Source of the DNA: Schistocephalus solidus
Taxonomy: Eukaryota; Platyhelminthes; Cestoda; Diphyllobothriidea; Diphyllobothriidae
Assembly: GCA_017591395.1 (NCBI GenBank)
Contig: WEDG01004067.1
Span: forward strand, 1 to 64,000
Length of the DNA stretch: 64,000 nt
Direction of reading: 5' to 3'
The translations under genes were made by a program, and so were the position numbers. The notes under the pieces were generated by a model, which saw only the letters and a list, made by a program, of their open reading frames with translations, was not told the origin of the DNA and searched no databases. Below, piece by piece: positions 33,529 to 44,471 of the stretch. Each line of letters starts with the position of its first letter. The first letter of the stretch is position 1.

Positions 33529-36467
33529 TGCAAAGTCTCTTGAATATGGACTCATCCTGTGCGAATGTCGATCCAGCTGCCTCAATTAAAGAAGGCAGCG
33601 ACATAGCCGGCTTAAAACACACAAATAAACTAAAATGTTTATATACCAATGCCCAAAGCCTACTCCCTAAATTAGACGAGCTTAAGATATACGTGTGCCA
33701 AACTTCACCAGATATCATCTCCATAACTGAAACGTGGCTGACCGCGAAGGTGGACGATCGTGAAGTTGCCATTCCAGGTTTTCAGTTATTCAGAAAGGAT
33801 AGAATAGGACGTCATGGTGGGGGTGTGCTGACTTATGTCAGATATGGCCTGCTCGCGTCAGAAAAAAAGGAAAAGCTCGCGTGCGAAACTGAAGCCATCT
33901 GGCTCACCATCAGAACGCCGGGGTCTCAAGCACTTGAGATCCTAACGGTCTACCGACCACCAAGAAACGATCCGCAGTCAGACAGTAGACTGATAGATGA
34001 TTTAGAATCGTTTGCTAGTCGATCCGAAGTAATGATTATGGGCGACTTTAACGCTCCGAATATCGATTGGAATCTGAGCTCGGCACCAGGCTCGGAATTA
34101 AACTTCGATCGCCGCCTCCTAGAAGCTATACACAAAACGCTTCCTAACTCAACACGTCCTGTCTCCGACCAGAATACGCGAGGGGCAACAAGCTAATTGT
34201 TTGGACCTTGTATTGACAAAGGCGCCTGACAGCGTAGATGTTGTGAACTGTCTATCCCCGCTGGGCAAAAAGTGATCACGTAGTCCTACAATGGGAATAT
34301 TCACTCTTCTCTGTCCCCGATCGAAGCATCACAGTCAAACGCAACCTATGGCGTGGAGACTTTACCCAAATGAAAATTGATGTGCGCCATTTAGATTGGA
34401 ATGAAACATTCACCGGGTGTATTCTCGAGGATTGGTTGCAATTTAAGGCCGTATTACAAGGACTTATCACCAACTACTGTCCTAATTCGAAAAAAAGATC
34501 ACCAACAGGCCCCAGTGGCTAACGAACACACTGAAGAGTGAAGTAAACCGCAAGCGAAAGCTATGGCAAACTTATCTCAGGGAAAAGACCGCCGAATCGC
34601 TGACGAAGTACAAGACGCAGAGGAACAGGTTAAAAGGCCTGGTTTATAAAGCCCGCCAAAGTTTTGAGAGTAACTTGATAAACCGTGCAGCAGAAAACCC
34701 GAAGCTCTTCTACAACTACATTAGGCAGTGCACTCGAAATAAAGACCCCATCCCTTTGTTAAAAACGGATGAAGGCGTCGAACTTTGCAAGGACGAAGAA
34801 AAGGCTGAGCATCTATCTGAGTTATTTCAGTCGGTTTTTACGAGAGAAGCCAATCTAACCGCTGATAACTATAGTGCGGAAGAGGTCCTGACAATTGACT
34901 TAGTGGTCATAACAGAACCTATTGTTCTGCAGGAACTACTGAGGCTGGACGAAACCAAATCGCCAGGTCCTGATGTAATACCGGCAAAGTTGTTGAAGGA
35001 GTTGGCCGTAGAGTTGGCAGAACCCTTGTGTCTACTCTTCCAAGCCTCCCTCGCTGCAGGCAAATTGCCACCCGATTGGAAGACCGCGTGGATTTCCCCA
35101 ATACACAAAAGTGGCAGCCGGGCTTCCGCAAATAACTACAGGCCGGTAAGTCTCACCTCCATATGTTGCAAGATTATGGAGCGAATCATCAAACGTGAAC
35201 TGATGCAGTTTCTGGAGCGGCATCATCTTCTCTCTGAAGCGCAGCACGGATTCCGCAGAGGAAGGTCCTGTTTAACTCATTTGCTCTACTGTCTGGAACG
35301 ATGGACCCGAGCGGTCGATGAAGGAAATGTAGTGCACGCAGTGTACATAGACTTCAAGAAGGCCTTTGATAGCGTGCCTCACCAACGTCTCCTATACAAA
35401 CTCAACTGTATTGGGGTAAGGGGCAAGCTTTTTGAAGTGGATCGAAAACTTCTTGATTGGGCGATCTCAGATTGTCCGTCTTGGCGATCAACAATCGGCG
35501 GAGGTGGCGGTTGAGAGTGGGGTTCCTCAGGGCTCCGTCCTGGGCCCTATCCTCTTCCTTATATACATTGATGATTGCGTAAGTGGCTTGGACTGTGACA
35601 CCGCCATGTTTGCTGACGATATAAAGCTTTTGGAAGGTCATCCACAACGCAGATGATGAAGAAAAATCTACAGGCGAACTTGCATCGACTCGAGGAATGG
35701 TCGCACAACTGGCTCCTCCCATTCAATGCTACCAAGTGCAATATTCTGCGATTTGGCAGAACCAGCTCAGGGCACCAGAGAATTTACTATCTGGACGACA
35801 CACCGCTACCAGAGGTAGAGGCTCAGAAAGATCTAGGAGTATGGATCACGCCCACACTGAAGCCATCGTTCCATTGCTCAAAAAGTAGCAAAAATCTGTC
35901 ATGTCAAGCTTGTATCTAATTAAGCGAGCGTTTGCAAAGTTCGACAAAGAGTGCTTTAATAAGGTCTTCGGGATGTTCGTGCGACCACAATTGGAATTTA
36001 CCATGCAAGCCTGGAGACCGTGGTCTGTCAAAGACCACAACACCCTTGAGAATGTCCAAAGACGTGCAACCAAGCTTGTTCAAGGTCAAAGCTGCCTGCC
36101 TTACGAGACACGATTGTCTAATCTTGATCTGTTTCCTCTGGACTATAGACAGCTACGCGGCGACTTAATACAAGCCTTTCGAATGCTGCGGCTTCAGGAT
36201 TGTTGCCTTGCATCTGGCGACTTATTTGAGCTGGCCACTACCACTACTTTGCGAGGGCATCCCATTAAACTACGAGTGACAGGTGCAAGACTCGACACAA
36301 GAAGGTTCTTCTTCTCCAACAGAGTGATTAAGACCTGGAATGCTCTGCCGGCCGACATAATCAATGTCCATCCGTTGACACTTTTACGCGGAAGCAGAGG
36401 CGGACCCTTGTCTCTGCCATGTACACATGTAAGAGAAGACGTAAGCACACATGAATCGTGTGTGTAG
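33529..36467 (+). pseudogene. LINE E ORF2: endonuclease-reverse transcriptase
   Basis: The endonuclease (33529-34300) shows 'IISITETWL', 'RHGGGVLTYVRYG', 'LTVYRPPR', 'MIMGDFNAPNIDW' and, after a frameshift near 34170, 'QANCLDLVLTKAP' and SDHVV. RT (34675-35660) shows 'ETKSPGPDVIPAKLLKEL', 'NNYRPVSLTS', 'HGFRRGRSC', 'YIDFKKAFDSVPHQRLLYKL', 'SGVPQGSVLGPILFLIYIDD' and the catalytic 'MFADDIKL'. The C-terminal domain (35653-36380) shows 'QKDLGVWITPTL', 'QLEFTMQAWRPW' and 'FFSNRVIKTWNALP'. Frameshifts near 34170, 34260, 34500, 35430, 35640 and 35890 break the frame. All catalytic residues I can check are present. Confidence 0.9.
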
Positions 36468-36850
36468 AAGGGTTTGGGTTGGAGCAGGCATCTTACTCTA
36501 ATTAACATGCGTGTGCGCACAGGCTTCTTAAAGACGCACCTACACGCACACACACACCAACACGGGCCCGCCAATGATTGCTCTGCAAGGGGCGCAGGTC
36601 CGGGACGCGTGCGCAAGTATTGGCACGCAGGTTTCAAGGCCGTTGCGAGCTTCTGCGCTCGGGCATGCTGAGTGTACGCTCGGGCACGCGTATGCACAAG
36701 CACCGTTTATGCGTCGTGAATTAAACAGTGCATTACTAGCGAGGAGACCCCGCATGTACATCAAATGCTCTGCTACTGCTTCTATGTCTGTGCCACAACG
36801 CTACACTTGGAGTATCTTCGTTTACATCAATAAACAACAAAGAAAGTCGG
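36380..36850. other. GC-rich stretch after LINE E
   Basis: GC-rich relative to everything around it, with ACAC and repeated 'gcacgc'/'cgggcacgc' words. AATAAA occurs at about 36828. It may be the unusual 3' end of LINE E or a separate insertion. Open frames in four registers overlap here, which is a by-product of GC content and not evidence of genes. Confidence 0.4.
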
Positions 36851-38147
36851 CGTGAGAAACGGAGGCTTTGTTTCACCCCGCTCATTTTTATCCATTCTCC
36901 ACCCTCTCCCCTCACGAGCTTCTAACCGCCGACTTTGCCCGAGTAGCTTCCGCAATTTCCTTCTATATGTGGCAGGTAAACTTTTGAGAGTGAAGTTAAT
37001 GGTGTATATTATATTTTAAATTTTGCAGAATTTTATTAACCAATGGTGTTTTCATAATTGCCAATTTTCTCTGCGTCTCCTACAGGGTGGAAGCAAATAG
37101 TGAAGATGTTTGGTACGATTTACTGACTACTGTTAATATGCAAGTAGGTTTATATTTGTGCGACTAGAGTAGCGAAGTATTTAAAGGATTGGGTCAAGAC
37201 TGGACACTCCCAAAATCTGGGAAATTTAAGTTCAATATTCGGAGCGTTAAATTTAAGTTGTGTCATTTATTACCAGAATAAAAGACAGGAATTGGGCTGC
37301 TGGCTCTGTCAGGGACAACCAAATTAAAATTTATACATTTTACTAGTCCGCCAAAGTGCTGTGAAAACACGCCTTCGGTTTCACATTGGCCTAATTTTCT
37401 TTGATTCTGAGTTCCTCACCTGAATTCTTACCTTTAAAATTTCTGTTTTTCCCTATCTTTGGTAATGCATAAAAATTTTTTGGATCCAATCAGGCAAAAA
37501 ACGCTCTGAAATTAGTCCTCATCGAAAGAAAGTTAACCTGAAATCCCATAAAATTTCTCTTACATCAAAAGCTCTTATATAATGCTCAATTGTTCGCTTT
37601 CTCATAACTTTCAATGGAATCGAGTTATAACTGAAATAGGAGAATGCTTAAATGTCCTTTAGCCTCCCGGTTAACAGCACCGTTTCTTTAGTTCAGATCT
37701 ATCATCCAAACTGCACTAAGCCTCCAGTCATACGATTTTCAACCACAGTAATTCACTCTCAGACATTGTCTGTTTAAGTAATCTTACCTTTCTTTTAAAG
37801 ATGCAGCCCTTTAAACTGTAAAAACTAAAGTGTGCAGAGTTAATTTACTCAGAATAAAAGAGCGAAAAATACATAGATGGCTGAAACTATGCGTACTAGT
37901 TTGCTTCATGTAAAGTTCCACTTTTTGCTAAGCTTTTGAACTAACCAGACTTCAGAGAGATTGCCCAGCTGAATAACGTGGGAGGTAACCTGAAGTACAT
38001 TCCTGTGCAATTGCCTATGGAATTTTAATTGACAATATCATAGGCAAACCGATCTCTATCTCAGGTCACATGTATAAAATTTTGATGGCCAAATAAAACA
38101 GTAATCAAAAGGTAGAAGAAAATGCCATCCCTGGAAAATGGTGTTTA

Positions 38148-38196
38148 TTGGCCTGACGTTTCGGATACTCTCTCGAACCCATCATCAGAGACAGTC
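38148..38196 (-). ncRNA. Hammerhead-ribozyme-like motif 2, PLE-type
   Basis: The minus strand has CTGATGA (38188-38182), then GGGT...ATCC able to form a 4-bp stem II (one G-U) around a purine-rich loop, then GAAAC (38162-38158) joined to GTC. The bases before CTGATGA (tgtct) can pair with those after the cleavage site (aggca-like) over four positions, giving a short stem I. One extra U sits between the core and stem II. The wording around it (CTGACGTTTCGG ... CATCATCAGAGAC on the plus strand) is familiar to me from flatworm Penelope-like element termini. Confidence 0.55.
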
Positions 38197-39352
38197 GCAG
38201 AAAAGAGTGACCAGTGATCTTTTTCTGGATAATTACGTTTAATGCTTACTTAACTTTCTTATATACGAAATTATGGTGGGCTTAAAAATTAAATTTGAGG
38301 GAAAGGAAAGTTCAGGTTTCAGAAACAATTTTAAAAAAACGTCTCCTAGTTTCAGGTGTTCCTGATTTTTCGCGGCTAAAGACGATGTAGTGTCACTAAA
38401 GCAACTTAGCAGTGTCGTAGGTCTCCATATGGAAGCACTCTGTCACTTTTAGAATATTGCCATCAATGTGTTCCATAATATATCCTGAGAGCAATATAAA
38501 TGGTGAAGTGCATAATAGTCAAGATGAATAATTGTGCGAAGCAGCCCAAGATATATAGCGGTATAAGTAAGGCATTTTGCTGATTTCTCTCAATGCCCTA
38601 AGCTCAGGTAGTTAAGCACGAACGATGCTTAAAACTTGAATTGCAAGATGGGATAATACGAAATGCTCGCTGATCTGTTCGGTAACCAAAAGTAGTAATA
38701 CAAAACATGCAATCGAATAATGTGCGATTTTCAACTTTTTTCACGAATTTAACGCTGAGATGTGCAATTTTAATCAGCATTCTCTTATTAGGGTGCCGCG
38801 TTCATTGATACCACACTAAAGCAATAAACTCTTTTAACTTTTGGTTCTGTGTTTAGTATCTAAAAATTACATTCAATCTTTGTTTGCTATGACGGGATTT
38901 CTTCGGATGACAACCAAATTTAAAGTCCAATTTAAAATCTGAAAAAGGTTAAGGACCTACAGTTATTTGCATTAGACTCCTGACTGCCGTTTTTAGCTGT
39001 GTAAGAATACCCAACAGTACTCGCAGAAAATACCTTGTACGAAGAAAATAAATCCATGCATCGTACGAGAGTCTTGCACATTCTAATTAATTTAGTTTCG
39101 CTGTTTTATTCTATCTTCTCCAACATAGAAGCTTAAGTGTTTTTCTAAAATTTTAAAACTCAAATAATAATGCAGTACTAACAATTAGCTGGCTAGGAGC
39201 GCAGATATCTTCATTTACATTTGGATTTCGCAAGTTCAGGCTTTATGTTCACCGGTACTGTTTTGGCGTCAAGTGTGCCACTTATTTCTTGCCAAACATA
39301 AAATGCGACGCCAAGAGATGTTGCCACTCACGCCTTGAACGAAAGTGCGACA

Positions 39353-39376
39353 ACCACCACCACCACCACCACCACC
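39353..39376 (+). repeat. (ACC)n microsatellite
   Basis: Eight perfect ACC/CCA units. Confidence 0.95.
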
Positions 39377-39542
39377 GCGCCGAAATGCTTGCGTGAAAAT
39401 GCATCCCCTGAGCGGCAAGAGCACATCCAAAACTACAAACCTAGCCTGACGTTACGTACGCCAATAAAGTGACTTTTAGCAACGTTTAATGCGACGTAGC
39501 TAAGTTTTCGTGTGCTCAAATAAATAGGAGCATTGAGTCAGA

Positions 39543-39773
39543 GTGAGTGGAGCACACAACGCCGAAGATCGTGTGACTGCTGGAGTGGGAAAAGTGAATA
39601 CAGACTTCTATGCAAAGAGCAAGAAAGAAAAGAGAAATCTGGACGAACAAAACAGCCGTCGATTAAAATCTCTTAAGGGTAGAGGTGCCTTGTTTGGCTG
39701 CCTAAACAGGACACGGGAAAGGGAACCGCCCCGTTCGCTTAAAATAGATGGCTTTACGGTCAATTTTAGGTAG
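39543..39773 (+). CDS. Short open frame in inverted repeat, left arm (unrecognised)
   Basis: A 76-codon frame ending 'SLKIDGFTVNFR'. Its second half ('GRGALFGCLNRTREREPPRSLK') corresponds to the minus-strand frame in the right arm. The first half is Lys/Asn-rich and hydrophilic. There is no signal peptide or known domain. I do not recognise it. Shared amino-acid pattern between diverged arms could mean past coding selection or simply shared DNA ancestry. Confidence 0.25.
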   Translation: MSGAHNAEDRVTAGVGKVNTDFYAKSKKEKRNLDEQNSRRLKSLKGRGALFGCLNRTREREPPRSLKIDGFTVNFR

Positions 39774-39917
39774 TGTAAATATGCCCATGCCTTAACGCTA
39801 ACAAACTAACCCTAACATAAAACTAAACTGCCATCGTGATCATTACCCTAGCCCTACCCTAAAACGAAACTCTACACGATACTAAACTCTAAACTCTGGA
39901 GCGTTGTGGTCAGAAAG

Positions 39918-39918
<1 letters not shown>

Positions 39919-39968
<50 letters not shown>
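39919..39968. repeat. (AT)n microsatellite flanked by short inverted bases
   Basis: About 50 bases of AT dinucleotides. 'gagcgtt' lies to the left and 'aacgctc' to the right, so the whole tract could form a hairpin. Confidence 0.9.
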
Positions 39969-39969
<1 letters not shown>

Positions 39970-40356
39970 CGCTCTAAACTCTACACGAAACTCTACACGA
40001 TACTAAACTTAACTCATAGCCTAATCATGACCCTAACCACAACTCTCCCCATAACTTCAAACGTAAACCTAACTCGAAACCTAACCCGGCAAGGATACCT
40101 TGTGTGGCGCCTAAACAGGACGGGGAAATAGGAACAGCTCAAAATACATGTGGCCTCGCGCCAAATTCCGTGGAAATTAGGGTTAGGATTACGATGAGGG
40201 TTAAGGCTTAGTTAAGGGTTCGGTTTAAGGTTAAGTTCAAAGTTACGGTTAGGTACAAGATAAGGCTACGGGTTAACGTTTTTATCGTGTTAACTGTAGG
40301 TTTTAGGATTAAGGTAATGCTAGGGCTAAGGGTAAGAGGACAGTTTAGTTTTAAGT

Positions 40357-40617
40357 TTAGGTTAGTGTTAGCGTTAAGAAACGGGCATATTTAATCTTCC
40401 TGAAGTTTACCGTAAGGGCACCATTTTTAAGCAGGCGAGGCGGCTCCAATTCACTTGTTTTGGTTAGGCGGCCATACAAGGCATCCCTACCTCTAACCAT
40501 AAGCTTCACCTTATTCCTAAAGTTGAGCAAAGTCACATGTATTATGAATGGGTCCTTTTCGTGTGTCCTGTCTAGACGGCCATACAAGGCCTCCTTACCC
40601 TGATAAGTTCTGTTCAT
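40357..40617 (-). CDS. Short open frame in inverted repeat, right arm, with internal duplication (unrecognised)
   Basis: An 86-codon frame that contains two versions of the same unit: 'GKEALYGRLDRTHEKDP' and, about 35 residues later, 'GRDALYGRLTKTSELEPP', the second followed by 'LLKNGALTVNFRKIKYARF', which matches the left-arm frame. The repeated pattern is G-(R/K)-(D/E)-ALYGRL-x-(R/K)-T-x-E-x-x-P. The family is unknown to me. Confidence 0.3.
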   Translation of the reverse strand: MNRTYQGKEALYGRLDRTHEKDPFIIHVTLLNFRNKVKLMVRGRDALYGRLTKTSELEPPRLLKNGALTVNFRKIKYARFLTLTLT

Positions 40618-40919
40618 ATCGTGTACCTACTCGTTTTTAGCAATTTTGAAGGATAGTTTGACAAAGGGCTCTGAGCAGCTTCGAAACCAGCTTGATGCTT
40701 ATAGCTCACACCTATCGTCCAACAAGAGGCGCTCCGAGCATGAAGGTTACGGCCTCATTCACTGAACTACATGGTACATGACTGAACGAAATGTCTCTTG
40801 GTGCTGCGTAACTTGTTAAGTCTTTGAAATGGAACTTCCTCGCATGACAGCACAAACGTCAAACGATCCATTCTAAAGTTTCTTTATGGCATTACGAGGT
40901 AATTGGTTCCGACAGCAAA

Positions 40920-41290
40920 TTATGTTTTGTCCCGTACCGTGATTGGTGAGCACCCCTATAGCGTTGTTACTAAACCTGATAGCAACCAACAGGACGCCGA
41001 GTACGTGGCTGACATTTTAGGGCGTTGGGCGGCTGTTTAATAGGTCACGGGATCGAGCCTGGGGGGTTGTGTATCTCTGGTTGATGATGCCTAAAAAGCC
41101 AGAAATGTCCATTCCAGTCTCCTTTATCTGTGTCGCTACTGTCATTCTGCCTATAACACTGTCCGCTGAGCGGCTGATAACGGGGCTAACGATTGACTTC
41201 CAAGGCACAACTGGACGGTTTGTCCCATGACGCGATCGGTGAGCGCTCCTCCACTTACGCTATATTCGTTGATCAAAGAATCTTTGGAGG
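40920..41290 (+). repeat. SINE-like repeat copy (plus strand) with fragment of a second
   Basis: At 41036-41290 the sequence follows the window's SINE family: 'ggtcacgggatcgagcctgg' (B-box-like), 'gatgatgcctaaaaagccag', 'aatgtccattccagtctcc', 'tattctgcctataac'-like and 'caaggcacaac...gacggtttgtcccat'. The A-box half is worn. At 40921-40980 is the end portion of another copy ('gtcccgtaccgtgattggtgagc'). Confidence 0.65.
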
Positions 41291-42990
41291 CAATTTACAC
41301 ATGGATTCTGCACTCGACTCATGTCTGATCTCGACTTCCTGTTTTCACGTTGTTGGAAACTCGGAAAGCTTGAAATCGATTAGTGACTTTTATTCGTAGA
41401 TGTCATTCCCGCTACCTGCATAGTTTTACACGGGTATAATACTTTAAGTTTCCACGCCATCCTCCTCTACGGAAGCGTGAGCATGACGCATAACTAACTA
41501 CTGAACTTCAAAGTTAACATCTAACTTAAGTAACATAAGCCTCGACAAAGATTACTTGACTCCTAGATTAAAAATGTAAAAAACGATAGAAACGGAAAAG
41601 AATTTCTGATTATAAAGTCGGTTGGCAAACACTTGTTTTCAGTAATTCATCTGATTGCTATGTTGCGCAACTATCCATAACCAACAGCAGAGTTTAAACA
41701 CTCTGAACCAGTATACCAGACGATTTTTCAATGAAATTTTATAACCGGAGATTTTTTCGCACAGTGCAATACGAACAAATTAGCCGTGTCGTCATATTTG
41801 TGACACATCTGACTAAATGTATTGTGATAGAAACATGACATGTGCCAGTGGAAATTTGCGGGGTCGTTCTCATGGCCAAGATAAACCGATCTTAACTTTA
41901 GCGATGGCTAAATTTTTGTTCGCAATTAGGTCAGTATTTGAAGACCCCTGTCCTGTGTTGAAAGCAGCTGTTTCGAACACATCTACTGTATAGGATGCAC
42001 TCCAAAAATCTGACATAAAAACTACGGCGCTTTGAGGTCTGATGTCTAAGAACATGAATCAAAACTAGTTCCACACAAGGCTCGTCTAAAATCTAGAATG
42101 CCTAACTTCACCTGCTTTAGTCAGTGCAAAACATGCGTAACCTTTTGAAATTAACAAAAAAACTACTGGATAATTTTCCCCTTGGGATAGCAATTTTTAA
42201 GTACTCTTTGCAACCATGACACATTTTACTGAGTTTTTGATAATAGCGACCAGCTTTAACGCTGATCAGCTCAAAAAGGGAATATTTAGCCAAATAATTA
42301 AGCGGCTGGAAGAATGTAACTTCACACTAGGCTTTTTACTCCTTTTTTGGTGAAATTTAACTACTGCCATGTAAAATTCATAACCCAGTCCACGCTATTA
42401 ATATTTAATCTTGAATGGACATTGCTACGGGCATTTCTATCTTTTAAAACATTCAGATATAAATATGATATTAGCAGTGCATGCAAAACGTTTAGGTCGT
42501 GGTAATTCATATTCTTATCAGCAGCCTTTTGATCACGCTGAATCCAGGTTATTCTTTAAAGCTTGCAGTACCTACTGCTTCCCTCACTGCAAGCCACAGG
42601 CAAAGGTTTATTGCCTTAACTGGTCGAATAAAAATACGTGATCCTCTCAAAAGTTACTCATATCAGAGGTGGATCACGAGACAAACGGTAGAAAGCAGAA
42701 CTTCCTGTGAACTCGAGAATCAACATTAGCACTTCAGCGACAAGCAAAGAAGTCGGCAAAAACCGTGGTAGTTAAACTGAGGGATTTTACAGCATTCCCA
42801 TCCGGAACTTCTAAACTATCACGTCTACTGTGGACCCAGGAGGATAGAGTGTCAACTTCCAAAGTGCGCAGTTGAATCTCCGAGTTAACGTTCAGCCAAA
42901 TTTTACACAGTCTGCACTTGCAGGCGGGTATATGTGACCAGATAGGTAAGTAAAGGCAGAGATTTTTGCAATTGGAGAGGCAAAACGATA
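41290..42990. other. AT-rich spacer
   Basis: No gene, tRNA or known repeat recognised. Probably the region upstream of the candidate exon at 43030, but I see no promoter I would defend. Confidence 0.4.
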
Positions 42991-43029
42991 AGCTAAGTGG
43001 CGAAAAAGCACTGAAACTAGGGGGTTGCT

Positions 43030-43908
43030 GTGGTCTTTGAGGACAGAAGCTACACAGGTCTGTTGCAAGACGCCTTCTTGAGCTCCTTAATGTCATTTCC
43101 CCTTGTAGCATCTGGCTCCGTTCTTTCGCTCAGGATAGACATGCTTCAGCATACAGTCTGGCAATGGTCGTCCACGTCTTCTGATTCCCTTCTGCCCACA
43201 CCTTCCTCAGCGGACGGCTTGAATGGGGCCAAAAGCCCACAGGCAGCTGGTGAGGACTATAAACTTTCTGACGTTGACGCGAAATGCTTACTTCAGGAAA
43301 ATGGCTGCCCCTGTCCATATTGTGGTGAACTGGACTTTCAGGTCTCGAAACGCAACCAGGACGCTTGCGAGGGCTGCATGGCCATTTCATCCCCCGGGCC
43401 ATTGGATTTTATTTTTCACTCTTGCCTCAGGACAGGCAAACTGCTGTGGCGGCAGGTTTCGTGGTTCTACACATTCAAATCCATCCTCGCCAGTCACCGC
43501 ATCCCCTCATCTTTTTTTCCCTGGAGTATCATCCTTCTCATCGTTGCCGGTTACCTTACCACTTGCCTGGCCTTACCCGTCGATTCCGACAGAGCCATTA
43601 ACTTTACATTGCCTTCCCAACAGAGCAATGTTTCCCTCAACCGGATAGTCACTAGGAGTCCTGTATCACAGGAGAATATCCACAACAATCTAGATGAAGA
43701 AGAGAACCATGATGCCTACGATAAGAACATTTTACAGGACCAAATTGACCTCTCGGATGACCTTTCTCTGTCCTTTCTGCATGATGACTCCTCATACGGG
43801 CACTTGGATGACAATGATCTGAGTGAGGACTCGGAACATCTTGAGGTGCAGACTGGAACATATTCTGTTCAAACAACTGATGACTTGATGACAGGAATTG
43901 AGGGTTAG
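43030..43908 (+). CDS. Candidate host exon: secreted or type II membrane protein
   Basis: The longest non-retroelement open frame in the window, 292 codons. Features in order: a CPYCGELDF...CEGC cysteine pair set at residues about 94-115; a hydrophobic segment at about residues 163-179 ('FFPWSIILLIVAGYL') ending 'CLALPVDS', which could be a signal anchor or a late signal peptide with cleavage after LA; two N-glycosylation sequons (NFT, NVS); and a strongly acidic Asp/Glu/Ser-rich tail. A splice-donor-like GG|GTTAGT lies at the very end (43905-43912), so it may be a 5' exon. Possible internal starts are at residues 22, 37 and 116. I do not recognise the protein. Confidence 0.45.
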   Translation: MVFEDRSYTGLLQDAFLSSLMSFPLVASGSVLSLRIDMLQHTVWQWSSTSSDSLLPTPSSADGLNGAKSPQAAGEDYKLSDVDAKCLLQENGCPCPYCGELDFQVSKRNQDACEGCMAISSPGPLDFIFHSCLRTGKLLWRQVSWFYTFKSILASHRIPSSFFPWSIILLIVAGYLTTCLALPVDSDRAINFTLPSQQSNVSLNRIVTRSPVSQENIHNNLDEEENHDAYDKNILQDQIDLSDDLSLSFLHDDSSYGHLDDNDLSEDSEHLEVQTGTYSVQTTDDLMTGIEG

Positions 43909-44471
43909 TCTATTTCCTAAAAAATATTTTAAACTAAAAAGCGCTTGCGGGATTGTTCTATGACCTGAAAGCTAGATTATTGACATGTATGGCTACTAAT
44001 AAGTTTTCTGTGTTAGTCCCTAGTCTCATTTTAAGTAGTATAACATTTTTCACTTACCTTTTCTCGCATTATTCTCATAGGGCTGTGAAAATTTAAATTT
44101 TTCGGGATACAAAGGTCTATTAAGTTAACTAACTGTAAAGCATTAGTAAAATAAATATTATATAGAACAGGTTATCCCCTAGTCAACTTGCTCTATAACT
44201 GAAGTGCTGACTCGTGATATAAAATGGCATCATGCGTTTGTGGGGTGTATACGTTCTTCTGGGAGATGAGCTTGTAGAGCTCCTATGGAACAACTCATCT
44301 GGCGTGCTCTCCGAATTACAAAGACGCAACTTGTAAAATGTCACGTGACGAGATTCACAGGGGAAAGGCTCGAGTTGTGCTAATTGAATCTGCTCTGTTC
44401 ACAAACAGATTTAAACTCGCCGTCTTCTAACAATTCTAATTCCTGCATGTACTTGCTGCATAATATACGCC

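Larger units (their letters stand above)
32225..36470 (+). mobile_element. CR1-like LINE E, best-preserved copy, plus strand
   Basis: A nearly complete plus-strand LINE. Leader with tRNA-like module on the opposite strand (32274-32345), ORF1 (about 32380-33483), ORF2 (about 33529-36467). Only a handful of frameshifts, several in A or T runs, break the two ORFs, so it is the youngest copy in the window. The left edge is estimated by alignment to the LINE IV leader. At about 36385 the sequence departs from the ORF2 end of copies A and D, so the true 3' end is uncertain. Confidence 0.85.
36850..39480. other. AT-rich spacer
   Basis: No gene recognised. It holds one hammerhead-like motif (38148-38196) and an ACC microsatellite near the right end. 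No long open frame on either strand. Confidence 0.5.
39540..40620. repeat. Inverted repeat with shared short peptide pattern and telomere-like tracts
   Basis: The plus strand at 39672-39870 and the minus strand at 40617-40300 are copies of one sequence. Both run through a 'gccttgtntggcngcctaa' segment, an 'agccgcc/accgccc' segment, 'tttacggtcaattttagg'-like sequence, 'aaatatgccc' and then a degenerate CCTAAC tract with 'aaaactaaactg'. A further partial plus-strand copy is at 40092-40170 and a second unit on the minus strand at 40610-40510. A TA microsatellite interrupts the left arm. The middle third (39870-40300) is degenerate CCCTAA on the left and TTAGGG on the right. Confidence 0.7.

Noticed and set aside
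36194..36855. Several overlapping open frames in a GC-rich stretch, including a 169-codon minus-strand one
   Set aside because: Overlapping frames in all registers reflect few AT-rich stop codons; part is antisense to LINE E ORF2. No domain seen.
39785..40375. Relic of a chromosome end-to-end fusion
   Set aside because: The order is CCCTAA then TTAGGG, the opposite of what a fusion leaves, and the tracts are part of an inverted repeat.
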